A stretch of 64,000 nt of DNA from Propionibacteriaceae bacterium (lineage in GTDB: Bacteria; Actinomycetota; Actinomycetes; Propionibacteriales; Propionibacteriaceae). The notes beneath the pieces are model-generated. The model had not been told where the DNA came from and ran no database searches. It was given only the letters and a program-made list of their open reading frames with translations. The position numbers and the translations under genes are program-made. Each line of letters opens with the position of its first letter. Position 1 is the stretch's first letter. This document shows positions 34,301-42,325 of this stretch, piece by piece. The stretch is taken from the NCBI GenBank assembly GCA_009780915.1, contig WQZD01000016.1, positions 1 to 64,000 on the forward strand. The letters are read 5' to 3'.

Positions 34301-34514
34301 GCTGGCGCTGGGGACCCACCTCGACCATGCACAGTCCGCAGTTCCCGTTCGACCGGGGCAGGCGGACGTCGTGGCACAGGGAGGGGATGTGGATCCCCTG
34401 GTCTTTGAGGGCGTCGAGAATGGTCACGTCCTGGGGCACGCACAGCTCGTGGCCGTCCACGCGGATGGTGACAGTGGGGGTAGAGGAAGCCGGAGCCTGG
34501 GCGATCGCGGTCAT
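31326..34514 (-). CDS. fused NAD(P)H-binding GltD-like flavoprotein / [FeFe]-hydrogenase
   Basis: This 1062-residue protein joins an electron-input flavoprotein to an [FeFe]-hydrogenase. Residues about 15-95 are a 2Fe-2S domain (CHDVRLPRSNGNCGLCMVEV). About 110-590 is a GltD/DPD-like domain with cysteine-rich PSVCGRVCPHPCEYAC, an FAD motif VVGAGPSGLSAA and a nucleotide motif IVGGGNTAIDAA. Two ferredoxin clusters follow (CISCGRCVAAC; CVSCGQCVAAC). The H-cluster motifs are complete: TSCCPGW at 783-789, VPCMAKK at 839-845, and EIMACPGGC at 983-991, then IAGAG. It should therefore reversibly couple NAD(P)H or a glutamate-synthase-type flavin to hydrogen, like HydDB group A2 enzymes (inference). 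No maturation genes hydE, hydF or hydG are in the window. Confidence 0.9.
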   Translation of the reverse strand: MTAIAQAPASSTPTVTIRVDGHELCVPQDVTILDALKDQGIHIPSLCHDVRLPRSNGNCGLCMVEVGPQRQPVKACITPVEEGLEIATHSEQIDAFRHVRLEQLLTDHNADCLAPCQQTCPAKIDIQRYLSLVADGNLRAAIKVIKDRNPFPSVCGRVCPHPCEYACRRNLVDEPVAINWVKRFAADADMDSEDPWVPDVAPATGKRIAVVGAGPSGLSAAFYLAQDGHDVTVFDRQPQPGGMMRYGIPQYRLPKQTLDAEISLITRVGVTIECGRALGTHISLEDLQRDFDAVYLAIGSWMATRMHLDGESLPGVWLGINFLEQIAKGIIPAIGDTVLIVGGGNTAIDAARTALRVGATHVKLVYRRTRDEMPAEPYEVAGALEEGVEMIFLASPTRIERVGTSLALHCMRMELGEPDRSGRRRPVPVPDSDFLLRADTIIGAIGQSTDTQFLYNDLPLKRNQWGDIEIDPATMQTSDHKIFAGGDCVTGPATVIQAVAAGRRAAESIHRFVTRGYVRPEPPAYNCSLGANKDVPTNAFLGVPHTSRHRIPEVEPAQRIDPTPFVEIDGAYSLADARAEARRCLKCGCQARFVCDLRTAATEGHVEYLEPRHARPYAPIHRDHPFIVRDHNKCISCGRCVAACAEIEGPGVLAYQFHNGQLKVGTSDGRPLIETDCVSCGQCVAACPCGALDFIREQSAVSDAINDPTKVVVGFIAPAPRSVICDMYDIGFDQASGFVAGLMRELGFDKIFDFSFAADLTIMEETTEFLNRLDSGGVMPQFTSCCPGWINMVEKRFPELIPHLSSCKSPQQMMGATVKNHFATEYGVSLDDLYVVSIVPCMAKKYEAARPEFAPGGVRDVDAVITTTEFIEMLSRVRIDPTKVTPSHFDEPYARVTGAGVLFGAAGGVAEAALRMAVTKLTGEVVADHLEYVDVAGFSGVREATITAGQRTVRVAAISGLANAEPLVKRIIAGDNVGYDLIEIMACPGGCIAGAGNPAPDRVGELGRRQRVLIDIDQNSAYRKSQDNPDIQRLYDEFYGEPNSEVAHELLHTTYAPFPGRG

Positions 34515-34837
34515 GACAACTCCTTGGGCGAGGACACGACGATGCCGAGCAGGCCTCCCACGCGATGCTTGACGGCCCCTCGGTCAGCCGGGGAACCCTA
34601 TGAGGACATCGTCACAGATGATGGCCATCCTAGCATCGATATCGCCCGGATCCCGGGACTCTGACGAGGGTACGCGAGCGGCGTGCCCCACTGGGCGGGA
34701 CATCTGAGAATCGCCGGTGACCAGGGGATTCTCCCGCGATCCGCGTCGGTCTTGAGCGGGGATCATAGAATTGTCCTCACGCACTTCAGGTCGAGGACAC
34801 AGATTTCGCCTGGTGCCGGAACCGAGATGGAGGCCCC
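34515..34837. other. intergenic region between the hydrogenase and an orphan gene
   Basis: This 323-base gap separates divergent genes. It holds a TAGGAT -10-like box on the minus strand (about 34625-34630) that may serve the hydrogenase, a TAGAAT at 34766-34771 on the plus strand, and an inverted repeat GAGAATC-N14-GATTCTC at 34706-34733. No Rex-type redox operator was recognised. Confidence 0.4.
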
Positions 34838-35488
34838 ATGAGCGAGGAACATGGATTCGTGATGCGCGCCACGGTGTCGCCCGAGCACCTCGCGGCGTAC
34901 TTCGACGCCCCGGCGGCGTCCCCGCTGGCCTGGGACGACTGGCGCAGTCTGGACGACTTCTTCTGGGGGCTGGACTGGGACGCGGACGAGGCGGTCGACC
35001 GCATGATGAGGTCGATCGAACTCTGGAACGGGGACAAGACCTACAGGCAGGTGCTGGCGGAAGCCATCGCCAAGGTGAGCGCCGGCACTGTCTACGTGCC
35101 GGGCGGCACCTTCGACTGCTCCGTGCCGGGGCAGGTCACGATCGCGCGGGCCATGTACGGGGAGAACCTCACGTTCACCGTGGCCGCCCTGACGATGTTC
35201 CGCGGTCTGGAGTCCTTCCTCGGCCCCGGGGAGTCCGCCTGGGTGGTACGGTCCGACGTGTGGTGGGGGGACCCCGAGGAGCGTCCGGTCGAAGCCGTGA
35301 TGGTCATCGAGCCGGGTCGATCCACCTTCCTCTCCGGCGACGACCCGTTGTACGCCGACCTCGCCCGACAGGCTCAAGAGGCTTTCTCATGGGCGGAGGG
35401 CGCTCGGCACGACGACTCCACCCCTGACGGGGACGCCAGCGATTTCTGGCCCGACGACTCCCAAGCCATCCTGGACTGGCGACCCTGA
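34838..35488 (+). CDS. protein of unknown function
   Basis: I do not recognise this protein of 216 residues. It has no signal peptide or membrane segment and is acidic and Trp-rich (DDWRSLDDFFWGLDWDADEAVDRM near residues 29-52). The middle part has the hydrophobic alternation of a beta-rich domain (VSAGTVYVPGGTF, LTFTVAALTMFRGLESFLGPGESAWVV), and the C-terminal 35 residues are disordered and acidic. A GGAGG ribosome site lies directly upstream and codon use matches the neighbours, so the gene is probably real. It stands alone between the hydrogenase and recQ. Confidence 0.65.
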   Translation: MSEEHGFVMRATVSPEHLAAYFDAPAASPLAWDDWRSLDDFFWGLDWDADEAVDRMMRSIELWNGDKTYRQVLAEAIAKVSAGTVYVPGGTFDCSVPGQVTIARAMYGENLTFTVAALTMFRGLESFLGPGESAWVVRSDVWWGDPEERPVEAVMVIEPGRSTFLSGDDPLYADLARQAQEAFSWAEGARHDDSTPDGDASDFWPDDSQAILDWRP

Positions 35489-35562
35489 CACCCAAGAGTC
35501 GAGGAGTCTCCCGGCTCGGTAGGCGCGGGCTCACAGGCTCACGGCCACGGCCTGGTCACGGG

Positions 35563-37494
35563 TCAGTTCTCGCTGTGCTCGGCGGGCTCGTCCTCGTCGG
35601 GGTCGACGCGATGTTCGTCGCCTGACAGCACAGCCAGCACGGACTCACCGTACGCGGCCAGCTTCGCCGCGCCCACCCCTGAGATGGTCGACAGTTCGTC
35701 CAGAGAGGACGGACGCCGGGCGGCGATCGCGCGCAGAGTCGAGTCGTGGAAGACCACGTACGGGGGCACCCCCCGCTCGCGCGCCTGACCGAGCCGCCAG
35801 GACCGCAAGGACTCGAACAGGGCGTCCACCGCTTCGGACGAGCCATCGGATGAGCCCTCGGGCGCGTCCGTCCCCGCGTGGGCCAGTCCGGTGGTCGACG
35901 TCCCCGCCGTGCCACGGGAGGAGCGCGACCCGGCCGAGCCGGCTCGACGGACGACGTCCTCGCGCAGGGGCACCGTCCTGTTGCCCCGCAAGACGTCCCA
36001 TCCCTGCTCGGTCACGCCCAGCGTGGAATGACCGTCGGTGGACAAGGCCATGTCCCCGCGGGCCAGCAACTGGCGGACCACCGAGCGCCACTGCGCCTCG
36101 GTCAGGTCGGCCCCGATGCCCCATGTCGACAAGGAGTCATGGCTCCATCGGTGGACGGCGTCGGTCGGGTTGCCCCGCAGGATGTCGATGAGGCGGCCGG
36201 CTCCGAAATGTTGGCGCCGCTCGCGGTCCAGCCGCACGATCGTGGACAGCAGCTTCTGCGAGGCCTGGGTGCCGTCCCAGCTGCGAGGCGGGTCCAAGCA
36301 CGTGTCGCAGTTGCCGCACGGATCAGAGGACTCCCCGAAATAGCTCAACATGTTCACCCGGCGGCACTCGACCGTCTCACACAGGGCCAGCATCGAGTTC
36401 AAGTGGGCGGTCAGGCGGCGCTTGTGAGCCTCGTCGCCCACGGACTCAGCGATCATACGACGCTGCTGGACCACGTCGTTCAGGCCGTACGCCATCCACG
36501 CCGTGGCCGGCGCCTGGTCGCGTCCCGCGCGTCCCGTCTCCTGGTAGTACCCCTCGATGGACTTGGGCAGGTCCACATGCGCGACGAAGCGCACGTCCGG
36601 CTTGTCGATCCCCATGCCGAACGCGATGGTGGCGACCACGACCAGCCCGTCCTCGGCGAGGAACCGGGCTTGGGCGGCATGGCGGGTGGACGGGTCGAGA
36701 CCCGCGTGGTACGCCACGGCGGGGATCCCCTGGCTGGACAGATGATCGGCGATCTTCTCCGTGCTGGCCCGCGACAGGGCGTACACGATCCCCGCATCCC
36801 CCGCGTGCTCGCGGCGGATGAAAGACACCAACTGCTTGGACACGGAGTCCTTGGGCTCGATCCTGTACGTGATGTTCGGCCGGTCGAAGGACGACACGAA
36901 ATGCTTGGCGTCCCCCAGGCGGAGGCGTTCGGTGATCTCGGTGTGGGTGGCCTCGGTGGCCGTCGCGGTGAGCGCGACGCGGGGCACGTCGGGCCACAGG
37001 TCCGCCAGGACGGATAGTTGGAGGTAGTCGGGCCGGAAATCGTGCCCCCACTGCGCGACGCAGTGCGCCTCGTCGATGGCGAACAAGGCGATCGGGACCC
37101 TCTCCAGCAAGGAGCGGGTCCCCGGTTGGCTCAGGCGCTCGGGGGCGATGTACAGCAGGTCGAGCTCCCCCGCGAGGAAGGCCCGCTCCATCTGCGAGCG
37201 CTGATCGGGCGACTGGGTCGAGTTGAGGTACCCCGCGGCGATGCCGAGCGTCGTCAGGGCGTTCACCTGGTCCTGCATCAGCGCGATCAGCGGGGAGATC
37301 ACGACCGCCGTCCCTTCCCTGACAAGGGCTGGGATCTGGTAGCACAGCGACTTCCCGCCGCCGGTCGGCATGAGCACCACGGCGTCCCCGCCGCCGATCA
37401 CTTGCGCGATGACCTCCGCTTGGTGGCCCCTGAACTCGTGGAACCCGAAGACCGTGCGCAGCGCCTCTTCGGCGGTATGGTACTTCGCGGGCAT
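35563..37494 (-). CDS. recQ: ATP-dependent DNA helicase RecQ
   Basis: RecQ is a 3'-5' DNA helicase for recombination and repair of stalled forks. The 643-residue product has Walker A TGGGKS at about residues 44-49, the DEAH box at 141-144, helicase motif VI QETGRAGRDQ at about 330, a zinc-binding region (CETVECRRVNMLSYFG, then CGNCDTC), a winged-helix domain (about 420-510) and a C-terminal HRDC domain (about 555-620). The linker before the HRDC domain is a low-complexity Ser/Gly/Thr stretch. I start at the ATG at 37494, 69 codons inside the longest frame, where RecQ similarity begins. Confidence 0.95.
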   Translation of the reverse strand: MPAKYHTAEEALRTVFGFHEFRGHQAEVIAQVIGGGDAVVLMPTGGGKSLCYQIPALVREGTAVVISPLIALMQDQVNALTTLGIAAGYLNSTQSPDQRSQMERAFLAGELDLLYIAPERLSQPGTRSLLERVPIALFAIDEAHCVAQWGHDFRPDYLQLSVLADLWPDVPRVALTATATEATHTEITERLRLGDAKHFVSSFDRPNITYRIEPKDSVSKQLVSFIRREHAGDAGIVYALSRASTEKIADHLSSQGIPAVAYHAGLDPSTRHAAQARFLAEDGLVVVATIAFGMGIDKPDVRFVAHVDLPKSIEGYYQETGRAGRDQAPATAWMAYGLNDVVQQRRMIAESVGDEAHKRRLTAHLNSMLALCETVECRRVNMLSYFGESSDPCGNCDTCLDPPRSWDGTQASQKLLSTIVRLDRERRQHFGAGRLIDILRGNPTDAVHRWSHDSLSTWGIGADLTEAQWRSVVRQLLARGDMALSTDGHSTLGVTEQGWDVLRGNRTVPLREDVVRRAGSAGSRSSRGTAGTSTTGLAHAGTDAPEGSSDGSSEAVDALFESLRSWRLGQARERGVPPYVVFHDSTLRAIAARRPSSLDELSTISGVGAAKLAAYGESVLAVLSGDEHRVDPDEDEPAEHSEN

Positions 37495-37582
37495 ACCCCA
37501 GACTGTACCGTCTGCGTCCAGTGCCAGGCGGGTTGTCCACACGACGGGGACGTGTGGACGTCGGGGGCGTGCCGCCCGGACC

Positions 37583-38884
37583 TCAGTCGACCAGGGCGGC
37601 GTAGATGGCGCGGATGGCGTCGTCGTGGCGGTCGGTGTCGATGGTGAAGATGCGCAGATCGCCGACGTACGTGTCGGCGAAGACGTCGATCCTCGCGTCA
37701 TCGAGGGCCTGAGCCAGACGCACGGTCACCGTCGTCCTGGGCAGGGTTCCCGACGCGATGACCCCGACGAGGGCCAGCCCGTCGCGGACCTCGACGGCGT
37801 CGGGCCTCAGGGTGCGGATTTTGTCCATGAACACTTCCATGAGGTGGGTGATCATCTCCGAGCGGATGACGACCGTCCAGGAGTCGACCCCGGTCACGGC
37901 GAGGTCCACGACCACGCCCAGGTCCTGGAAGAGACGGAAGAGGGACGGTCCCACGCCCAGGGACCCGCTCCACTGGGCCTTGCGCACGGTGATCGCGGTG
38001 TACCCGATCTTGGCCGCGACCCCGACGATGGCGGGGCCGTGCGAGTCGGTGGACGCCTCGGTGTGGATCCACGTGCCCGGGTCCTCGGGGCAGTCCGTGT
38101 TGCGGATGTTGATCGGGATGCCCCGGGACCTCACGGGGATGATGGCGTTCTCGTGCAGGACCGAGGCGCCCAGGTAGGTCAGTTCGCGCAGGGCCGTGTA
38201 CGAGATCTCGCGGATCGGGAGGGGGTCGTCCACGACGCGGGGGTCGGCGATGAGGATGCCGGACACGTCGGTCCAGTTCTCGTACACCTCGGCCATGGCC
38301 GCGCGGGCCACGAGGGCGCCGGTCACGTCCGACCCGCCGCGGGGGAAGGTCTTGATCTGTCCCTGCGCGGTGGCGCCGTAGAAACCGGGGATGACGGCGC
38401 GCTCCACCTTGTGCAGGGCCGTGCCGAGCAGCACGTCGGTCTCGTCGACCAGGAATTCCCCGGAGTCGGCGAAGCGGATGACGTCGGCCGAGTCGATGAG
38501 GGGCCACCCCAGGTACGCCGCGAGCAGGACGCAGTTGAGGTACTCCCCGCGGGACGCGATGTAGTCCGGATCGGCGATCGTCAGCAGGTGCTTCTCGATG
38601 GTGGCGAAATGCGGGTCGAGGTCGATCTCGACGTCCAGGTCCGAGGCGATGCGCGTGAACCTCTGCCGGATCGACGCCAGGGTGTACGCGTAGTCCCCGT
38701 CGCGACGGCCGTACAACTGGTACAGCAGGTCGGTGACTTTGACGTCCGCCGCCGAGCGCTTGCCCGGGGCCGACGCGACGACGTACCGACGGTCGGGGTC
38801 GGACCGGATGATGGCGGCCGCTTTGGCGATCTGCTCGGCGTTGGCCAGGCTCGATCCGCCGAATTTCACTGTCTTTATCCCCAT
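37583..38884 (-). CDS. lysC: aspartate kinase
   Basis: Aspartate kinase makes aspartyl phosphate, the first step toward lysine, threonine and methionine. The 433-residue product has the kinase motif VKFGGSSLA at residues 5-13, SAPGKRSA, the substrate region TFPRGGSDVTGALVA at about 235-249, and two C-terminal ACT-like regulatory segments (about 300-430). Its details (YVVASAPGKR, KVTDLLYQLY) resemble the clostridial monofunctional enzyme more than the alpha/beta overlapping LysC usual in actinobacteria. It follows dapA on the same strand. A short open frame overlaps its start, with the GGAGGACGAGC ribosome site inside that frame. Confidence 0.92.
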   Translation of the reverse strand: MGIKTVKFGGSSLANAEQIAKAAAIIRSDPDRRYVVASAPGKRSAADVKVTDLLYQLYGRRDGDYAYTLASIRQRFTRIASDLDVEIDLDPHFATIEKHLLTIADPDYIASRGEYLNCVLLAAYLGWPLIDSADVIRFADSGEFLVDETDVLLGTALHKVERAVIPGFYGATAQGQIKTFPRGGSDVTGALVARAAMAEVYENWTDVSGILIADPRVVDDPLPIREISYTALRELTYLGASVLHENAIIPVRSRGIPINIRNTDCPEDPGTWIHTEASTDSHGPAIVGVAAKIGYTAITVRKAQWSGSLGVGPSLFRLFQDLGVVVDLAVTGVDSWTVVIRSEMITHLMEVFMDKIRTLRPDAVEVRDGLALVGVIASGTLPRTTVTVRLAQALDDARIDVFADTYVGDLRIFTIDTDRHDDAIRAIYAALVD

Positions 38885-38967
38885 GCTCGTCCTCCCCGAG
38901 TCCGGTGGCGCGCCGGGATCGCGGCGGGACGGCACGCGGCACAGCGACAGGCGCGGATGTGTGTCAT
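38875..38967 (-). CDS. short cysteine-rich open frame overlapping the lysC start (possible leader peptide)
   Basis: A 30-codon frame starts at the ATG at 38967, preceded by AGAAAGGGACGCC, and ends at a TAA at 38877-38875, just past the lysC ATG at 38884. Its product begins MTHIRACRCAACR, with three Cys codons within six. The lysC ribosome site lies inside it, so ribosome progress through the frame would affect lysC translation. Cysteine-rich leader peptides that sense cysteine supply are known in mycobacteria; applying that here is inference. It may be chance, because GC-rich DNA often contains short frames. Confidence 0.4.
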   Translation of the reverse strand: MTHIRACRCAACRPAAIPARHRTRGGRAWG

Positions 38968-39077
38968 GGCGTCCCTTTCTAGGCCCCGGCTTGATGGCCG
39001 TGGTGGGCCGATGCGCCGCCGAAGACGATGCATCGGCCCCCATGTCTTCGTAGAAGATTCTAAGGCACGCGCGGGAC

Positions 39078-39096
39078 GGGTACGGCTCCCGTACCC
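39078..39096 (-). terminator. hairpin between dapA and lysC
   Basis: GGGTACGG at 39078-39085 pairs perfectly with CCGTACCC at 39089-39096 around a CTC loop, 22 bases after the dapA stop. There is no T run, so it may be a weak or Rho-type stop separating dapA from lysC. Confidence 0.45.
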
Positions 39097-39117
39097 CCGG
39101 AAGGCCCTAGCACGCGC

Positions 39118-40008
39118 TCAGGCGCGCGGCCGGACCCCGTACTCGCCAAGCGCCTTGACCAGCAGGGACCGCGTGGCGTCGGAGGGCGGGATGAGCGGCA
39201 GGCGCGGGTCCCCCACCTCCCAGCCGAGGATGTTCAGGGCCTCCTTGACCGGGATCGGGTTGACTTCGGCGAACAGGGCCGAGATCAGGGGGAGGGTACG
39301 CATCTGCGCCTCGCGGGCGCCGTCGAAATCGCCGGCGAACCACTTGGCGCACAGGTCGTGCGTGTCGCGCGGGATGACGTTGGACATCACGGAGATCACG
39401 CCCAGGCCGCCCCACCCGAGCATGGTGATCACCTGTGCGTCCTCCCCTGTGTAGAACTGGAAATCCGGCTCCGCGAGGGACTTCATCCGACCGATCTGCT
39501 CGATGTTGCACTCTTTGATGCCGACCAGGTTCTCCACCCGGCTCATCTCGGCGGCCGCTTCCGGGGAGATGTTGATCGACGTGCGGCTGGGCACGTTGTA
39601 CATGATGATGGGCAGCGTCGTGGACTGGGCGATGGCCGTGAAGTGCGCGACCAAGCCCTTCTGGCTCGTCTTGTTGTAGTACGGAGTGACCGACAGGATC
39701 CCGTCGGCGCCCACGTCCTCGGAGCGGCGGGTCTGGTCGATGGCCTCGGCCGTGGAGTTGGATCCGGCGCCTGCGATGACGGGGACGCGGCCATGGACGA
39801 ACTCGACCGCCCTGGCGATGACCTCCATGTGCTCGTCGGTGGGAAGGGTGGGCGACTCGCCGGTGGTGCCAAGGATGACCACGGCGTCGATGCCCTCGGC
39901 GATCTGGTACTCCAACAACTCGCCCAGCTTCTCGTAATTCACCTCCCCAGTGGGTGCGAAAGGTGTGACAAGTGCGGTAGCTGCTCCGCGGAATAGTGGT
40001 TCTCTCAC
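39118..40008 (-). CDS. dapA: 4-hydroxy-tetrahydrodipicolinate synthase
   Basis: DapA condenses pyruvate with aspartate semialdehyde at the entry to lysine and diaminopimelate synthesis. The 296-residue product has GTTGESPTL at about residues 47-55, the catalytic Tyr137 in MYNVPSRT and the Schiff-base Lys165 in GIKECN. I start it at the GTG at 40008, which follows AAGGAGG by six bases; the family start (EPLFRGAATALVTPF) agrees. It is divergent from hom and upstream of lysC, so three genes of the aspartate pathway are clustered. asd is not in the window. Confidence 0.95.
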   Translation of the reverse strand: MREPLFRGAATALVTPFAPTGEVNYEKLGELLEYQIAEGIDAVVILGTTGESPTLPTDEHMEVIARAVEFVHGRVPVIAGAGSNSTAEAIDQTRRSEDVGADGILSVTPYYNKTSQKGLVAHFTAIAQSTTLPIIMYNVPSRTSINISPEAAAEMSRVENLVGIKECNIEQIGRMKSLAEPDFQFYTGEDAQVITMLGWGGLGVISVMSNVIPRDTHDLCAKWFAGDFDGAREAQMRTLPLISALFAEVNPIPVKEALNILGWEVGDPRLPLIPPSDATRSLLVKALGEYGVRPRA

Positions 40009-40295
40009 CGTGATCCTCCTTTCTTGAGGTCGCGTCGCCGTCGCCGACGACAATGGGTCCATGCTACCCCAGCAAAGGGGGGTGTGGATATCTCATGTCC
40101 GGTCGGGAGGTGTGGGGCGGCAGGGTCGCGAGGGTCTCAATCGTGGCGGTCGGGGGTGGATGTGAGCAGGGCCGCCGGGGATCTGCGGGGCCGGTATGCT
40201 GGGGTCTCGCGCTGGCGTCCATGGAATGGGACGCGCTTCAGGCTGCGGTGCGACCATAATGGAGACGTCGTTCAGGGAAAGGGAGTCTGGCAAGA

Positions 40296-41336
40296 ATGAA
40301 GAATTACAATGTGGCATTGGTGGGGCTCGGCAACGTCAATCGCACGCTGGCCCAGATCCTTCACACCGACGCGGCCAGACTTGCCGAAGAAACAGGTTTC
40401 ACCCTGCGTGTCACCGGGATCACGGACCTGCGGCTGGGGACCGTGGTCGACCCCGATGGCGTCGACATGGGCGCTGTCCTCGCCCTCCGACAAGGAGAGA
40501 CGTTCGCCGCGATCGGCGGTGTGGAGACCTGCGACAATGAGACCTTTATTCGTACCTGTCCCGCGGACATCGTCGTCGAGGCCACCTTCACGAACCCCCT
40601 CGACGGGGAGCCGGCCCTGTCCCATGTCCGATGGGCGCTGGAGTCGGGCAAATCGGTGTGCACCACGAACAAGGGACCGGCCGCTTTCGCCGCCCGAGAG
40701 TTGAAGGCACTGGCCGCCGAGATGGGCGTGCGCTTCGAGTACGAGGGCGCGGTCATGAGCGGCACCCCCGTCCTGCGTCTGGCGTCCGGACCCCTGGAAG
40801 CGGTCGGGATGACCGGCTTCTCCGGCATCCTCAACGGGACGAGCAACTACATCCTCGGCCGCATGGAGGCCGGGCTCAGCCAGGCCGAGGCAATCGCCGA
40901 GGCCCAGGACCACGGGTACGCCGAGGCCGACCCGACCGCCGACATCGGGGGCTCGGACGTGCGGCTGAAAGTCACGGTCTTGGCCAACGACATCCTCGGC
41001 GCCAATCTGCACGCGCACGAGGTGCCCATGGAGGGGATCACCGGCATCACCCCCGAGATGGTCGCCGAGGCGCTGAGTCGTGGCGCCCACTGGAAGCTGA
41101 TCGGGCAGGGGTCCAAGGCCGACGACGGCACGGTCACGGTGTCCGTCGCTCCCCAGATGCTGGACGCCGACCATCCCCTGGCCGGAGTCGCCGGGGCGAC
41201 CAACGCCGTCATGTTCGACACGAGGTTCCTAGGCGCGGTGACCATCTCCGGTCCCGGCGCCGGACGTGTGGAGACCGCGTACGCCCTGCTCTCCGACATC
41301 ATCGCCATCGACGCGTACTCCCGGCAGCACGGCTGA
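40296..41336 (+). CDS. hom: homoserine dehydrogenase
   Basis: This enzyme reduces aspartate semialdehyde to homoserine for threonine and methionine synthesis. The 346-residue product has an N-terminal Rossmann motif VALVGLGNVNRTL at residues 6-18, the conserved TNKGPAA at about 124, the substrate region FSGILNGTSNYILGRM at about 176-191, and catalytic DPTADIGGSD at about 214-223. The C-terminal ACT domain of the longer form (about 430 residues) is missing, so feedback control by threonine may be absent or different. GGGAG lies about 11 bases before the ATG. Its 287-base upstream region is shared with the divergent dapA. Confidence 0.93.
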   Translation: MKNYNVALVGLGNVNRTLAQILHTDAARLAEETGFTLRVTGITDLRLGTVVDPDGVDMGAVLALRQGETFAAIGGVETCDNETFIRTCPADIVVEATFTNPLDGEPALSHVRWALESGKSVCTTNKGPAAFAARELKALAAEMGVRFEYEGAVMSGTPVLRLASGPLEAVGMTGFSGILNGTSNYILGRMEAGLSQAEAIAEAQDHGYAEADPTADIGGSDVRLKVTVLANDILGANLHAHEVPMEGITGITPEMVAEALSRGAHWKLIGQGSKADDGTVTVSVAPQMLDADHPLAGVAGATNAVMFDTRFLGAVTISGPGAGRVETAYALLSDIIAIDAYSRQHG

Positions 41337-41360
41337 GGGTACGTTGGGGGTGTGTGGGGG

Positions 41361-41418
41361 TCTTCCGGGGTTCTCATCCGGGGTCTTTGGCGGTCTTCAG
41401 GGGTTCCCGTCCGGGGGT
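41361..41418. repeat. 25-bp direct repeat after hom
   Basis: Two similar segments, 41361-41385 and 41394-41418, share TCTTC-GGGGTTC-C-TCCGGGG with a few differences. They lie between hom and the convergent response-regulator gene and overlap the end of neither in a meaningful way. Confidence 0.35.
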
Positions 41419-41419
41419 C

Positions 41420-42199
41420 TCATCCTGGGTGGATGAACCCACCTTCGTAGGCCTCCACGACGAGTTGGACCCGGTCCCGGCAACCGAGTTTCTCCAGGAT
41501 TTTGCTCACGTGGGTCTTCACCGTGGTTTCTGAGAGGTAGAGGTCCCGGGCGATCTCCTGGTTGCTCATCCCCTTGGCGACGAGTCCGAGGACCACCTTC
41601 TCCCGGTCGGTGAGGCAGTCGAACTCTGGGGAGGGCTCGGGCACGGGGGTACGCGACGTCATGTGCTCGATCAGGAGCCGGGTCGACGACGGGGAGATCA
41701 CGGCGTCGCCGCGGTGGACGGTACGGATCGCGGCGAGCAAGTCGGGCGGTGGCGCGTTCTTCACCAGGAAACCCGACGCCCCCGCATGGATCGCCGCCAG
41801 CACGTACTCGTCCAGGTCGAACGTCGTCACGATGATGATCTTCGGCGTGACGGGGGTGTGGTCGGTGTGGGGATTGGTACGAGGGCCCTCCGTGTGGTGG
41901 TAATCCGTGAGGTGGTTCCCGGTGGTGGAGTGCTGGGTGTCGGGGTTCTCAGTGAGGTCCTGCTGGGTGTTGTGCCGGGCGAGGATCTGGCGGGTGGCTT
42001 CGATGCCGTCCATGTCCGGCATGCGCACGTCCATCAGGACCACATCGGCGTCGATCCGGCCGAGCAGGTCAACCGCTTCAGCCCCGGTGGCTGCCATCCC
42101 GACCACCTGCATGTCGTCCTGCGAATCGATGATCATGCCCAGCCCGGCACTGACGAGTTGCTGGTCGTCGACGAGGACGACACGTAGTGGATCAGCCAT
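41420..42199 (-). CDS. NarL/LuxR family response regulator with an insertion in the receiver domain
   Basis: The N-terminal receiver domain has acidic Asp11/Asp12, the phospho-acceptor Asp57 (DVVLMDVRMPDMDG) and the conserved KNAPPPDLLAAI segment. The C-terminal LuxR helix-turn-helix (LTDREKVVLGLVAKGMSNQEIARDLYLSETTVKTHVSKIL pattern) is complete, so it should be a DNA-binding activator. Between the third helix and the fourth strand, about 40 residues rich in Thr, His, Asn and Pro are inserted (residues about 77-118, positions 41846-41971). Normal receivers have no such loop. It pairs with the histidine kinase gene upstream on the same strand, from which it is separated by 654 bases of repeats. 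Confidence 0.9.
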   Translation of the reverse strand: MADPLRVVLVDDQQLVSAGLGMIIDSQDDMQVVGMAATGAEAVDLLGRIDADVVLMDVRMPDMDGIEATRQILARHNTQQDLTENPDTQHSTTGNHLTDYHHTEGPRTNPHTDHTPVTPKIIIVTTFDLDEYVLAAIHAGASGFLVKNAPPPDLLAAIRTVHRGDAVISPSSTRLLIEHMTSRTPVPEPSPEFDCLTDREKVVLGLVAKGMSNQEIARDLYLSETTVKTHVSKILEKLGCRDRVQLVVEAYEGGFIHPG

Positions 42200-42325
42200 C
42201 TCATCTCTCCTTCCCGGTCAGCCTATCAAGCGCAGAAGCTGGTGGGGGTGGACGTACCCCACCCGTGCGCCCGAAGAGGGGACCGAGCTCCTCCGAGTGC
42301 GTGAAGAGATGTCCGTCTTCCGCGT

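Noticed and set aside
34515..34837. A Rex redox operator ahead of the hydrogenase
   Set aside because: No TGTGAA-N6-TTCACA-like palindrome is present in the gap; only an unrelated GAGAATC repeat.
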